Assembly (NCBI RefSeq): GCF_007997305.1
Contig: NZ_VORZ01000001.1
Coordinates: forward strand, 310,001 to 374,000
Origin: Psychrobacter frigidicola
Lineage (GTDB): Bacteria > Pseudomonadota > Gammaproteobacteria > Pseudomonadales > Moraxellaceae
DNA: 64,000 nt
Reading direction: 5' to 3'
Below are positions 47,725-57,980 of the stretch, piece after piece (positions within the stretch are counted from its first letter, which is position 1; each line of letters starts with the position of its first letter). The notes under the pieces were generated by a model. That model was not told the origin of the DNA. It searched no databases and saw only the letters and a program-made list of their open reading frames with translations. A program made the position numbers and the translations under genes.

Positions 47725-49680
47725 ATGTACACATATTCTGCTAGAAGTATTCCTACTCTTATTAGGCGCTCTGTCCTCCAAGCGATAGCTGTTGCTATCA
47801 TCGCATGTTTTCTGCTGTCTCTTGTCTGTGGTTTTGTCTATCATTATCAACAACAGCGTCTACACCTGCAACAACTGGCTGAACTACTGGCAACCAGTGC
47901 TTCTACTGCCGACGGGGCCAGTTTGGTCGCGCGACAAGTTAGCATCTTATTAGAAGACAATTCGAGTATTCAAAGTATTTCATTTTATTCTACCGACCAT
48001 CCAATTCTCACCCTTGATCAAGCACTCATTGAGCAAGAGAGTAACAATTGGTACAAAGCTTTATTTGCTGATACGGTCAGTTTCGACAGAGCAGTAACAA
48101 GCGATTACATGAATGGCATTACGCTTCAAGACTCTAACAGTCGTCAGCAGTTATCAAGTGATTTATCTAGTAGTGCGATTAAAACCAATATAATCAATGA
48201 TAAAGTACCAAATTCTACTGCGTTAGTCGGTTATATTAATATTACTTTAAATGTAAATAAGCTGCGCATAGACTGGTTTCGTAAAAATATTTGGTTATGG
48301 CTTGCAACTATGATTTTAAGTAATGGCCTCATTATATTTATAATACGCAAGCTGAACTGGCCGTCCAAAGACATCACTGAGCTGGCAAAGGTCTGCGAAA
48401 TTGTCATTGATAATTCACAACTAAAACAGTTACCTGTTATCCAGCAGCAATTTGAGTTTCAAGAGTTGGCTCGTATTAAGCTGGCGTTTATAACCTTATT
48501 CAATCGCCTAAAAACAGCGGAGCAAAAGGTGAATGAACTCGCCGCCTTTGAACAGCAGTTGCGTAATAAAGATTTGTCTCTGGATGTTCAGCGTAACAAC
48601 TTTCAAAGCATGATCACTCATGAGTTGAAAACGTCATTAAATGCGATTTCTGGTGGTTTGCAGCTGTTAGATCCTCAAACTCTAAATGAGGAACAACAAG
48701 ACGTCTTAACTATTATTCGTAAAGGCAGCCAGCATTTGGATAATACGCTTGAGCAGATTATTCAGTTGAATAAAATAGAGAAAGGTCAAATTGGGGTTAG
48801 CCTCAGTGACTTTAACCCTCTACAGCTACTCGCAGAGTTACTGTCTGAGTTTGAGCCTATCGCTAAGCATAAAGGTATAGAGTTAATCGCCCGAATCCAG
48901 CATATCGACTATACGCTTGAAGGGGATACCAATAAAATCAGGCAGGTTATCTCAACCTTGATAGATAATGCGATTAAATTTACCGAATCGGGGCAAGTTA
49001 TTGTTGAGTCGCAGTTGACTCATTTTATTGAAAGTATCCGTTGGGAGATTAAGGTCATCGATACCGGTATCGGTATCGATACTAACTATATGGAAGATAT
49101 CTTTACCCCATTTTTTCAAGTAGATCCAAGCCATACACGCGATTATGAGGGGGTTGGGGTAGGGTTGCCTGTGATTAAGCAGATTGTACAGCTGATTGGT
49201 GCCACTATTAAAGTTAGCAGCGAGCTTGATATGGGCAGTGAGTTTATGGTCATTATGCCCTTACGTAATACTTATCAAAATCAGCAGAAACTGTTCTCAT
49301 TTGTAGGTCTTAATATTGTTTATTATCATCTCGAGAAGACGGGATTCATAGTTGATGAGTTACAGTGTCTCGGCGCCTCAGTAAGCTGTAAGCAGTTTGG
49401 GTTGTCGTTAACAGAGCAGTTAACAATGTCTGATGTAGATATGATAATGATTGCAGAGGATATATTACCAGAGAGTGCGGCGCAGTTAGCACGCTATATT
49501 CGTGAGCAAGAAAGCACGCATCGGGTACTATTAATTTACTGGTATCCACCGCATAAGGCGCATACTTTGAATCGTTTTGAGTCTGGCTTAAAAGCGGTGG
49601 GTGTAGATTTTTGTCACAGTGCCACGAACGATAGTAAGGTACTATACAGTTTGCTTAAAGAATGGCTGGCTTGGTGGTAG
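47725..49680 (+). CDS. Membrane sensor histidine kinase with degenerate receiver-like tail
   Basis: Two membrane helices (about residues 17-43 and 200-217) bound a periplasmic sensor region. HisKA follows with phospho-acceptor His299 (MITHELKTSLNA), then an HATPase with LIDNAIKFTESG, DTGIGID and GVGVGLPVIK. The last about 130 residues are alpha/beta like a response-regulator receiver, but the expected phospho-Asp strand reads DVDMIMIAEDIL and lacks a clear acceptor. Overall resembles BarA/ArcB-type kinases. The start may also be TTG 47698. The partner regulator is not in the window. Confidence 0.82.
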   Translation: MYTYSARSIPTLIRRSVLQAIAVAIIACFLLSLVCGFVYHYQQQRLHLQQLAELLATSASTADGASLVARQVSILLEDNSSIQSISFYSTDHPILTLDQALIEQESNNWYKALFADTVSFDRAVTSDYMNGITLQDSNSRQQLSSDLSSSAIKTNIINDKVPNSTALVGYINITLNVNKLRIDWFRKNIWLWLATMILSNGLIIFIIRKLNWPSKDITELAKVCEIVIDNSQLKQLPVIQQQFEFQELARIKLAFITLFNRLKTAEQKVNELAAFEQQLRNKDLSLDVQRNNFQSMITHELKTSLNAISGGLQLLDPQTLNEEQQDVLTIIRKGSQHLDNTLEQIIQLNKIEKGQIGVSLSDFNPLQLLAELLSEFEPIAKHKGIELIARIQHIDYTLEGDTNKIRQVISTLIDNAIKFTESGQVIVESQLTHFIESIRWEIKVIDTGIGIDTNYMEDIFTPFFQVDPSHTRDYEGVGVGLPVIKQIVQLIGATIKVSSELDMGSEFMVIMPLRNTYQNQQKLFSFVGLNIVYYHLEKTGFIVDELQCLGASVSCKQFGLSLTEQLTMSDVDMIMIAEDILPESAAQLARYIREQESTHRVLLIYWYPPHKAHTLNRFESGLKAVGVDFCHSATNDSKVLYSLLKEWLAWW

Positions 49681-49683
49681 TTT

Positions 49684-50020
49684 TTAACAGGTTTCCTGAC
49701 CTTTTTTAACGGATGCTTCTACACTATCTTTAATATTGACTACGGTAGTTGTTTTAGCTTGCTGGTTTTCGTTAATTAAAACACGCAGATGATCACCAGT
49801 TACTATCTCTAATTCCTTGTGTTTTCTAAATCGTACCGATGGCTTACTGACAAACTGTCCTGCTAGCGCTTCAGTAACCGCCGTAAAATGACTATAGCCC
49901 CAGTTGAGCAGCTCAAGCGCTTGCTGACTCTTTGTTCCTATAGTTAGCAATATCAGGCGCATATCATCGCGATTGCTGGAGCTGCTAAGCAATAACTAGC
50001 AGCGTTGGCATGGCAGCCAT
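49684..50020 (-). pseudogene. dacC: D-Ala-D-Ala carboxypeptidase (PBP5/6-type), C-terminal remnant
   Basis: The frame ending at 49684 reads NRDDMRLILLTIGTKSQQALELLNWGY... and EALAGQFVSKP, the end of the catalytic domain and start of the C-terminal domain of PBP5-type enzymes. Immediately upstream, in another frame, HANAASYCL matches the preceding conserved piece (HTNAAGYCL in homologues), so there is a frameshift near 49990 and then loss of the rest. The Ser nucleophile domain is missing. Confidence 0.75.
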
Positions 50021-50356
50021 AGAAAAAATGATAGCTACTATCAGCTGCCCATACTGTTTTTTCACCTGCGTTATTATCATAAACTTTTACGACCTATTAT
50101 GAAGACGAATGGTCTTAACACTGCAATTAAAGTTATTTACTAAATTACGGACATAAAAAAACTTGCGACATCATCAAATATTTAAACGGATGACAGCAAG
50201 TTTGATTATTTATAGGCCGATTAACTTGTGACAGAAGAAGGTTTACTACAAGAAGCTAACTCGTTTCGTTAAACACGCATTTGTATAAATCACCAATAAA
50301 GAAGCTTAGTTATTATTGGCTTTTATTTGGTGTAAAGCTTTGATACAAGCACTTTT
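50021..50356. other. Gene-free stretch with terminator
   Basis: Holds the terminator at 50155-50203 and possible decayed dacC sequence; nothing else supported. Confidence 0.4.
50155..50203 (-). terminator. Terminator of the MCR_0457-like gene
   Basis: On the minus strand AAACTTGC pairs with GCAAGTTT (with further pairing CATC/GATG inside) followed by seven T. Confidence 0.7.
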
Positions 50357-50791
50357 TTAAAATGCGGCGTTAGCCATGTCTTCACATAATGCTTTATTGT
50401 CTTGCTTAGGGAAGCTAAGCGTCCAGCTACGCATGCCTTGTAAAATCTGACGATAGTCTTGCTGAGTCGATAAATACTGAATCGCCGCTTTTGGATCCTC
50501 TAAAGTTGGCATAAGTTCATGCAATTGAACGTTATAGGCCTTATAGAAGCGCTGTTTTTGTTTGCTATTTAACATTGGCGGACAAATCTCAGACAAGACT
50601 TGCATTACTGCAATTTCGTGTTTGGTGATATTCATCCCAGACATATCAAGCGGAATAGTGGTTGAGACATTATTTGCCGCATTGGCTGTTTGGGACAGCA
50701 TGGCAACCGAAGTTATTAGCCCCGCAACCCCAACCTTTGATGCTATTTTTGACGCCATGGAAACTATAGATAATATCGATTGCTTGTTCAT
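50357..50791 (-). CDS. Secreted Moraxellaceae protein, MCR_0457-like
   Basis: 144 residues. Signal peptide to about residue 38 (hydrophobic core VGVAGLITSVAML, cleavage near ANA). Mature helical domain with MQVLSEICPPMLN, AIQYLSTQQDYRQILQGMRSWTLSFP and a C-terminal CEDMANAAF, giving one probable disulfide between two Cys. The pattern resembles the MCR_0457 family of Moraxella and Acinetobacter from memory. Periplasmic, function unknown. An earlier in-frame start is not present. Confidence 0.7.
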   Translation of the reverse strand: MNKQSILSIVSMASKIASKVGVAGLITSVAMLSQTANAANNVSTTIPLDMSGMNITKHEIAVMQVLSEICPPMLNSKQKQRFYKAYNVQLHELMPTLEDPKAAIQYLSTQQDYRQILQGMRSWTLSFPKQDNKALCEDMANAAF

Positions 50792-51474
50792 TCGGTATCA
50801 CACTCACTTTGCATTATTTGATGGTAATATGGTAATAGGAAAAAAAACAAATGTCACATAAAATATGGGCTTATGTGTAGACGTATTGTGACCTGAGGGT
50901 GGTTTGCAGCAACATACCAGTAGCATGTGCTAACAAGTTACGCTGTTATGAATGGATGAGCAGAATTTGTTGGCCCTTGTAACATGAGCGGTACAATGAG
51001 GTTGTTCATTACAGCATGATTGTTTACTTGCTTTAAAAATGATAATTAATGCAGAGCTTTTTAATCTATTGATTTACGGTCTAGTTTGTGACAATTTATT
51101 ATTCAGGTATAATCGACTCTGAGATTATAAGCAAGTTCAGTAAAACTGCACTAACTAGCTTAGATTTATATCTGTAGCTCATATTTTATCTTGAAAAAAG
51201 TATCGTTCTTCTTAGTGATATTCTACAGTCTATAGATAAAACCATGCTGTTATTGACTGTCGCAAAACCCCTGCTGCTAATTCATATGTGTGCAGATATG
51301 TGGTAGCTTTCTGACTAGAAAAATCCTTGAGAAAATCCTTTCATTATCATAGTAGCCACGAGCAGTAGATTTAGACAATAAAAACAACTATAAAATAGTG
51401 ACCCATTATAGCAATTTTATAATAACAAACCAGATAAGCCGATAGACGGGCAGATATGAATATATTGAGTAGAT
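50792..51474. other. Long divergent intergenic region before surE
   Basis: About 680 bases without a supportable ORF. A well-formed promoter at 51086-51113 lies 360 bases before surE, so there is either a long surE leader or a small RNA. Confidence 0.45.
51086..51113 (+). promoter_or_regulatory. Sigma-70 promoter far upstream of surE
   Basis: TTGTGA, 16-base spacer, TATAAT at 51108-51113. Confidence 0.5.
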
Positions 51475-52368
51475 ATGAAGTTTTTGATTAGTAATGATGA
51501 TGGTATACATGCGCCAGGGTTACAGGCTTTATATCAGGCGCTGTGTGTGGTTGGGGAGGTAATAGTTGTTGCACCTGACTCCGAACAAAGCGGCTGTGCT
51601 AGTGCGCTGAGTATCTCTCAACCCTTATATACGCGTAAATCAGAATCGGGATTTATAGCCGTTAATGGCTCGCCGGCTGATTGTGTTTATTTAGCGCTGC
51701 ACCAACTGTATAGTGATATTAATTTTGATTGCGTGATTACGGGTATCAATTCAGGGGCAAACTTAGGGCAAGATGTATTATTCTCAGGTACTTTTGGGGC
51801 AGCATTGACGGCGCAATTGTTTGGCATACCAGCAATTGCTACCTCGTTAGTTGGCGGTGCTATTAGAGGTGACGGTCAAGACAATACCAGCCAGTATCAA
51901 ATGGCAGCAGAAGAAATCGTTAAACTATTGACTGAAACGCCATTATTAGAAGAAATGAGGCGTTTACCCTATCATGTGTTAAACGTTAATATACCTGAGG
52001 TACATAGCGCCAAAGACATTAAAGGGCGCAAGATTACGTGTTTAAGCCACAGCTTGCTGGCAAAACCAGTGCATCATGTGGTTGATCCGCGTGGGCGTGA
52101 TGCTTATTGGTTAAGTCTGCGTAAAGGCGTGTCTTCATCGTTGTTAAATAAAGGATTAGTGTTAGATAATGCCCTAAACAATGAGATGCTGGATAAAGAA
52201 ACTGAAACCGCTACTGGTCAGCCGGTTAAGCCGGCAGATAATAATGAACCTCTGTCTTATGTTACTGATGAGGAGGCCGTAGCTGCAGGCTATATTAGTT
52301 TGTCACCTGTTAGGTTGCATCATACTCCAGCTAGCACGCTTGACCAGTTATCGGCGTTGGCATTATAA
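51475..52368 (+). CDS. surE: 5'/3'-nucleotidase SurE
   Basis: Metal-dependent stationary-phase nucleotidase. N-terminal ISNDDGIHAPG with Asp8 and Asp9 as metal ligands, APDSEQSG with the metal-site Ser, and VNGSPADCV and ITGINSGANLGQDVLFSGTFGAA, all conserved. 297 residues, longer than E. coli SurE (253) owing to an insertion of about 40 residues near residue 220 (acidic linker). Followed by an NlpD-like gene, the usual neighbour (E. coli has surE-pcm-nlpD). Confidence 0.94.
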   Translation: MKFLISNDDGIHAPGLQALYQALCVVGEVIVVAPDSEQSGCASALSISQPLYTRKSESGFIAVNGSPADCVYLALHQLYSDINFDCVITGINSGANLGQDVLFSGTFGAALTAQLFGIPAIATSLVGGAIRGDGQDNTSQYQMAAEEIVKLLTETPLLEEMRRLPYHVLNVNIPEVHSAKDIKGRKITCLSHSLLAKPVHHVVDPRGRDAYWLSLRKGVSSSLLNKGLVLDNALNNEMLDKETETATGQPVKPADNNEPLSYVTDEEAVAAGYISLSPVRLHHTPASTLDQLSALAL

Positions 52369-52475
52369 GTTGTGCCCTATATAATGGCTCACGTATTTCT
52401 CACTCTGACTATGATTTAAGCGATATACAAAGCCATAGCCTGCTCATGAATAACATAAAGTATAGGAAATCTTGT

Positions 52476-53228
52476 ATGAAAAAGCTCAATTTTGGATCGC
52501 AGCTTGCGACCTTAGCACTCGTTGGTACGATGGCACTGACCGGCTGTGCTACCAAGCCTACCTATCAGACGCCGTCGTCAGGCTCAAAAATAATTACGAA
52601 TGCTCAAGGTGTGCCAAACTATCATGTGGTAGCGCGCGGCGATACTGTCAGTCAAATTGCCTCACGTTATCGCTTGGATTATCGTCAAGTTGGTGCGCTA
52701 AATGGATTGGATAGTCAGTACACTATTTATAGTGGTCAGATGCTTAAGTTATGGCAAGGTGGCCGAGATCAGTCTACTAACAATAACGTCAATGCCTCTA
52801 ATAATAGTGGAACAATAAGCACTCCCTCAAGTCCAGCTTATGAAGTGACGGCTAATTCTACTCTAGGCTATGATTACCCAAGTCGCAATCAAGTCACCCG
52901 TAATTTTGACGAGGCGGCGAACAGTTTGGGTATGTGGTTTGCAGGTAAAGAAGGCGAACCAGTACTCGCAAGTCAAGCTGGCATCGTACTTTATGCCGGT
53001 AGCGGACTAGAAGAGTATGGCAACCTAATCATGATTCGTCACAATGATAACTACATTACTGCCTATGCGCATAACAGTCAGATTCTAGTAAAAGAGGGCG
53101 ATTCCGTACAACAAGGCCAGCGTATTGCTAGCATGGGTAGGAATGCTCAAACTAACGAGGTGGGATTCGAGTTTCAAGTACGCCTTAATGGCAATCCTAT
53201 TGATCCCCGTGCGGTGCTAGGGCGTTAG
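52476..53228 (+). CDS. LysM/M23 lipoprotein, NlpD-like
   Basis: Lipoprotein (lipobox LTGC), then a LysM domain (YHVVARGDTVSQIASRYRLDYRQVGALNGL) and an M23 LytM domain from about residue 145. The expected zinc ligands are not all present: the usual HxH is replaced by GFEFQV, so the domain is catalytically dead, as in NlpD and EnvC, which activate amidases in cell division. ATG 52476 has AGGAAATC upstream. Located directly after surE, which supports the NlpD assignment. Confidence 0.88.
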   Translation: MKKLNFGSQLATLALVGTMALTGCATKPTYQTPSSGSKIITNAQGVPNYHVVARGDTVSQIASRYRLDYRQVGALNGLDSQYTIYSGQMLKLWQGGRDQSTNNNVNASNNSGTISTPSSPAYEVTANSTLGYDYPSRNQVTRNFDEAANSLGMWFAGKEGEPVLASQAGIVLYAGSGLEEYGNLIMIRHNDNYITAYAHNSQILVKEGDSVQQGQRIASMGRNAQTNEVGFEFQVRLNGNPIDPRAVLGR

Positions 53229-53261
53229 TTAGCTGCTTGGCTTATGACGCTGATAAGCGTT

Positions 53262-53332
53262 TAAAAGCCCCACTATTCCCTTTATATTGACATTTATTTT
53301 TGGGTCGATATAAAGGGAGTAGTGGGCTTTTT
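53262..53332. terminator. Long bidirectional hairpin terminator
   Basis: AAAAGCCC-cACTATTCCCTTTATAT pairs with ATATAAAGGGAGTAGTGGGCTTTT with one bulge and one mismatch. Separates the NlpD-like and antiporter genes, which are convergent. Confidence 0.85.
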
Positions 53333-53423
53333 TAGGGCCGATAATTAATTGTAAAAGGTAATCATTATAAGCAGTATATTTAAAATAATTGTTAGTGATT
53401 AGACTTTGCAAATACTATCAGCA

Positions 53424-54674
53424 TTAGCGACGCTCCTTGCTTATTGTCATTTGTAGCAGCTTTGGCGCACTTAAGCCGTGTATAAAGATAGATATTAAAA
53501 TAACAATAGAACAGACTACCCATAATTTAATCGCATCCTCATCGCGAAAAAATCCTTGGTTGAGCGCATATGATAAATAATACAGCGTCCCAATACCGCG
53601 AATACCAAGAGCAGATATGGCGTATTTCTCTGTACGCTGCATGTTTAGCCCCGATAACGCAATAAATCCACCAATGGGACGTATTAATAATAAGAATGTA
53701 AAACTAACCGCATACACTCGCCATGTCAGCTCGACCCCAGATTGCAAGCCTTGTCCGATAAACATACCAAAAGTCACTAGCACTAACGACATCAGCAGAC
53801 CTTCTGACTGTTCGGCAAAGTCGTGTAGCTTATGATGATATTCATGCTCACACTCTGAGCGGCGAAACGCAAATGCGGCAACAAAAACGGCAATAAAGCC
53901 ATAACTGTGCACAAATTCAGCCAATCCGTACGCTAACAAGGTCAGCGCGATGACCACATAGCCTTGGGATATAGCTGTTCCTCTAGTGCGTTTTGAAAAT
54001 ATCAATTTGGCTACAGCTTTACCAACGACGACGCCAACTACCAAGCCTGCACCAATCTTCCACAGTACATCATGGGTGAACCACGACCATAACATCTCGC
54101 CATTAAAATGTTGACCTGCACTGTAAGCTTCTGCGATTTTAATAGCGAGATAAACAAACGGAAAGGCTAAGCCATCGTTCAATCCAGCCTCTGAGGTTAA
54201 GGTAAAGCGGGGCGCATCTTCACCGCCAGTATTGGGCGGGCCTACTTGAATGCTGGAGGCCAGCACCGGATCCGTAGGTGCTAATACTGCGCCTAATAAA
54301 ATCGCTGCACCCATACTCAGGCCAAACGCATAATAGCCCAAAAATGCCATTGCAAAGATACCAATCGGCATGGTGATCAGCAATAGACGTACAGTAGGAC
54401 GCCATAATTGCCAAGTGAGAGCGGTATCAATCTTAATGCCGGCACCAACTAAGGACACTAACACTACGATTTCGGTAAGCTTCTCAATAATAAAACCGTT
54501 ATCTAGCGGGTTTAAAAACGACAGTGTCGTCCACCAATAGCCCATTATCATGCCAAAGCTGACTTGTAGCATAGGTAAGGAGATAGGCAGGCGTTTGAAC
54601 ATAATGGGGAACAGCGCCCCAAATAAGAACGCGATACCGCAAATAAGTAAAAATAAATTGTAGTTTTCAAGCAT
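53424..54674 (-). CDS. CPA1-family sodium(or potassium):proton antiporter
   Basis: About twelve membrane helices. ATDPVLAS and SEAGLNDGLAFPFV carry the conserved Asp residues of the CPA1 ion-binding site; GIRGIGTLYYL is also typical. 416 residues from ATG 54674; a GTG five codons upstream is possible. No long cytoplasmic tail. Functions in pH and cation homeostasis. Ion specificity cannot be read. Confidence 0.87.
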   Translation of the reverse strand: MLENYNLFLLICGIAFLFGALFPIMFKRLPISLPMLQVSFGMIMGYWWTTLSFLNPLDNGFIIEKLTEIVVLVSLVGAGIKIDTALTWQLWRPTVRLLLITMPIGIFAMAFLGYYAFGLSMGAAILLGAVLAPTDPVLASSIQVGPPNTGGEDAPRFTLTSEAGLNDGLAFPFVYLAIKIAEAYSAGQHFNGEMLWSWFTHDVLWKIGAGLVVGVVVGKAVAKLIFSKRTRGTAISQGYVVIALTLLAYGLAEFVHSYGFIAVFVAAFAFRRSECEHEYHHKLHDFAEQSEGLLMSLVLVTFGMFIGQGLQSGVELTWRVYAVSFTFLLLIRPIGGFIALSGLNMQRTEKYAISALGIRGIGTLYYLSYALNQGFFRDEDAIKLWVVCSIVILISIFIHGLSAPKLLQMTISKERR

Positions 54675-54841
54675 AACGTTTGCGCACACCAGTGTGTTGG
54701 TTTCAGTTAGGAATAAGCGCTTAAAATGAACGTTGAAGAGTTTTCTAGTGGGCTTATGACAAGCCGCTTATCATGACTGCAAAAGCCGCTGAGTTTCGCA
54801 AATAAACGTTATCAGAGGTGTTACTACGTTGTTTTTTGGTG

Positions 54842-54873
54842 AAAAAAAAGCCTGCTCGAGGCAGACTTTTTAA
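54842..54873 (-). terminator. Terminator downstream of ilvD
   Basis: AAAAAGCCTGC / GCAGACTTTTT around TCGAG, one mismatch, 46 bases past the ilvD stop. Confidence 0.75.
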
Positions 54874-54918
54874 AATAGTTATTTTTATTAAAAGACTTAC
54901 AACAATATAAGCAGCCGC

Positions 54919-56808
54919 TTAACGCTCAACTTGACTCACATCACGTATCGCACCAGTATCCGCACTGGTGGTCATCGCTGCATAAGCACGCAGAGCTTGG
55001 GTTACATGACGTTCACGGTTCACTGGTTTCCATCCTTTACTACCACGGCTTTCCATCTCTTCACGGCGTGCGGCAAGTTCTGCATCACTCACTTGCATGT
55101 TAATGGTACGATTTGGGATATCGATATGAATGATATCGCCTTCCTGTACTAGACCAATCGCACCGCCTTCAGCTGCTTCAGGGCTAACATGACCAATCGA
55201 TAAGCCTGATGTACCGCCAGAGAAACGACCGTCTGTTAAGAGGGCACACTCTTTACCCAAACCTTTAGATTTAAGGTAGGTAGTGGGATAGAGCATCTCT
55301 TGCATACCCGGGCCACCTTTTGGACCTTCATAGCGGATGATAACCACGTCACCAGCGACGATATTATCAGCCAATACTGCGGCTACTGCGTCATCTTGTG
55401 ACTCAAATATGCGTGCGCGTCCAGTGAAGACTAAGTTGCTGTCATCGACGCCGGCAGTTTTGACCACGCAGCCGCGCTCAGCAATATTACCGTACAGTAC
55501 GGCAAGGCCACCATCTGCGGTATACGCATGCTTAGCACTACGGATACAGCCTGACTCACGGTTGACATCAAGGTTTGACCATTCTTTTGATTGGGAGAAC
55601 GCCTGAGTGGTACGTACGCCACCTGGCGCTGCGATATAACGTGCGCGCGCCTCAAGATTGTCAGGATTCATGATATCCCACTTATCAATCGCTTCTTTCA
55701 TCGTGGCACTATGAATGGTCGGTAAGTCAGTATGCAGCAAGCCCGCACGGTCAAGCTCGGCTAACAGCCCGAATACACCGCCCGCACGATGCACATCTTC
55801 CATATGATACTTTTGTGAAGCTGGTGCAACCTTAGCTAGGCACGGCACATTACGACTTAACCGGTCAATATCGTGCATCTTAAAGTCGACTTCGGCTTCA
55901 TTGGCGGCAGCCAGTAAATGCAAAATGGTATTGGTTGAACCACCCATGGCCACATCCAAGGTCATGGCATTCTCAAAGGCAGCTTTAGTCGCGATTGAGC
56001 GTGGTAGCACCGAATCATCATCTTGCTCATAGCGACGTTTGGCGAGTGCCACAATCGTGCGTCCCGCTTCTAAGAACAGCTCGCGGCGTAGTGAGTGCGT
56101 GGCGAGTAACGAGCCATTGCCCGGTAATGCCAAGCCTAATGCTTCGGTCAAGCAGTTCATCGAGTTGGCAGTGAACATACCAGAGCATGAACCACAAGTT
56201 GGGCACGCTGAGCTTTCAATAGCGAGCACGTCTTCATCGCTAATGCTGTCATCTGCCGCGTCCATCATCGCATCAACGAGGTCTAATTTACGAATGGCAT
56301 TGCCTTTGTTGCTGTCGTCGACATTGTGGCTTGCCCCGACCGTACTGGCAAGAATTTTCCCTGCTTCCATTGGGCCACCTGAAATAAATACCACTGGGAT
56401 ATTAAGGCGCATGGCTGCCATCAGCATACCTGGGGTGATTTTATCGCAGTTAGAAATACACACTAACGCATCGGCGCAATGCGCATTGACCATATATTCA
56501 ACAGAGTCAGCAATTAAGTCACGGCTCGGCAGTGAGTACAGCATGCCGCTGTGACCCATGGCAATACCATCGTCGACAGCAATGGTATTAAATTCTTTTG
56601 CCACGCCGCCCGCTTTTTCAATCTCGCGCGCGACCAATTGTCCTAAGTCTTTAAGATGCACATGACCGGGTACAAACTGGGTAAAGGAGTTGGAAATGGC
56701 AATAATAGGCTTGCCAAAGTCATCATCCGTCATGCCAGTGGCGCGCCATAATGCCCGTGCGCCTGCCATATTACGACCACCGGTAGAGGTTTTTGAGCGA
56801 TAATCCAT
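54919..56808 (-). CDS. ilvD: Dihydroxy-acid dehydratase
   Basis: Third step of valine and isoleucine synthesis; iron-sulfur enzyme. N-terminal [25 protein letters not shown], cluster-binding region [31 protein letters not shown], and C-terminal [25 protein letters not shown]. Length 629 falls in the 4Fe-4S long class (E. coli IlvD about 616). AAGGAATATCAC precedes the ATG. Single gene. Confidence 0.96.
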   Translation of the reverse strand: MDYRSKTSTGGRNMAGARALWRATGMTDDDFGKPIIAISNSFTQFVPGHVHLKDLGQLVAREIEKAGGVAKEFNTIAVDDGIAMGHSGMLYSLPSRDLIADSVEYMVNAHCADALVCISNCDKITPGMLMAAMRLNIPVVFISGGPMEAGKILASTVGASHNVDDSNKGNAIRKLDLVDAMMDAADDSISDEDVLAIESSACPTCGSCSGMFTANSMNCLTEALGLALPGNGSLLATHSLRRELFLEAGRTIVALAKRRYEQDDDSVLPRSIATKAAFENAMTLDVAMGGSTNTILHLLAAANEAEVDFKMHDIDRLSRNVPCLAKVAPASQKYHMEDVHRAGGVFGLLAELDRAGLLHTDLPTIHSATMKEAIDKWDIMNPDNLEARARYIAAPGGVRTTQAFSQSKEWSNLDVNRESGCIRSAKHAYTADGGLAVLYGNIAERGCVVKTAGVDDSNLVFTGRARIFESQDDAVAAVLADNIVAGDVVIIRYEGPKGGPGMQEMLYPTTYLKSKGLGKECALLTDGRFSGGTSGLSIGHVSPEAAEGGAIGLVQEGDIIHIDIPNRTINMQVSDAELAARREEMESRGSKGWKPVNRERHVTQALRAYAAMTTSADTGAIRDVSQVER

Positions 56809-57006
56809 GTGATATTCCTTATAATGAGGCGAGGTGACTTAATGTTTTTGCCTTTAGGTTTTATATTAATAGTGTGCTTTTTATGGTGAGTGGTTATTAG
56901 TAGAGAATACTAAGTTAGTGAATAATACTAAGTAGCTACCATATCATTAGATATGGGTAAGTAAAAATAATGAGATGTTGATGATAAGAAGATTAATGTC
57001 AAAAAA

Positions 57007-57774
57007 CTACTCAAGGCGCTCTAAAATTGCGGTCTCAAACCAAGGCAGCTCAGATTTATCCGCCTCGAGTTTGGCGATGACCCCCAATGTATGAGGCGCT
57101 GGCAGGAACTGATAATCAGTGCTGGCATGGATAGTAAGTAATGGCTCATTACTTGCACTGTCTTCATCAATACTGACTAAGGCTTGCTTGTCATTCTTGT
57201 ATAGAACATCAATACGACCAAAAAACTGCCAGTCTTTAAAAGCAGCAATTACGGCTTCTTCTGCACTTTTAGTATAAATCTGTTGGGTACTTTTACCCGT
57301 ATTGGTCCAATGCAACCGTACTGCTAATTGTAGCGCTTCACTAAATACCACTAACGAGCCAATAATTTTTACATGCCAAGGGCTTGCAAGTAAGTCGCTT
57401 GTAATGCCAATAATATTAGCGGCAGCATCAGCAGTCATAGGGGTATTAAATTGTGCAAGCAGCACCGGCGTTAATGGGTGAGCCTGTTTAACGGCATCAT
57501 CTAAACTATCATAGTGATATAAGAATAGCATCGGTAACTCTTGTGTCATCGTTTTTTTACTAATTTTGCAATTGTGAATACGCCAACTAATAGCAGCATC
57601 CGTCAGTGCTTGTGCCAAAATAATCGTATTTGGGCCAATCGTTACGGCTTGGCTATTGTCGGCAGCAGGCTCTTGCCTCTCGTTATTAGAGTTAGATGCT
57701 GGCATAGCCGTATTGGTTTCTGTATAAGGGTCAGTATAATCTGATAGTTGAGTCGGCAAAGTAGTCAAATCCAT
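57007..57774 (-). CDS. Uncharacterised protein
   Basis: 255 residues, soluble, no signal. Residues 1-45 are Thr/Asn/Pro-rich and probably disordered. Residues from about 48 form an alpha/beta domain (TIILAQALTDAAISWRIHNC..., PWHVKIIGSLVVFSEALQLAVRLHW) ending with LPWFETAILERLE. I do not recognise the family. It lies between ilvD and the HIT gene, divergent from the latter. Confidence 0.65.
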   Translation of the reverse strand: MDLTTLPTQLSDYTDPYTETNTAMPASNSNNERQEPAADNSQAVTIGPNTIILAQALTDAAISWRIHNCKISKKTMTQELPMLFLYHYDSLDDAVKQAHPLTPVLLAQFNTPMTADAAANIIGITSDLLASPWHVKIIGSLVVFSEALQLAVRLHWTNTGKSTQQIYTKSAEEAVIAAFKDWQFFGRIDVLYKNDKQALVSIDEDSASNEPLLTIHASTDYQFLPAPHTLGVIAKLEADKSELPWFETAILERLE

Positions 57775-57980
57775 AAACGTAAGTTAGACAAGCAATGCCT
57801 TAATATAACATTTAATAGGGGTTGCTCGCCAACAAATTAGTGGGTTTAAACAATGAACAGTATAGCGTAATTGAGAAGTAGTCATGTTAACCGTAACTTG
57901 TACTGACCGCGCATTTCGTCCACTATATTATACACATCATAATTAATATCAAAAACAGCCAATGCTAAAGGAACAATATA

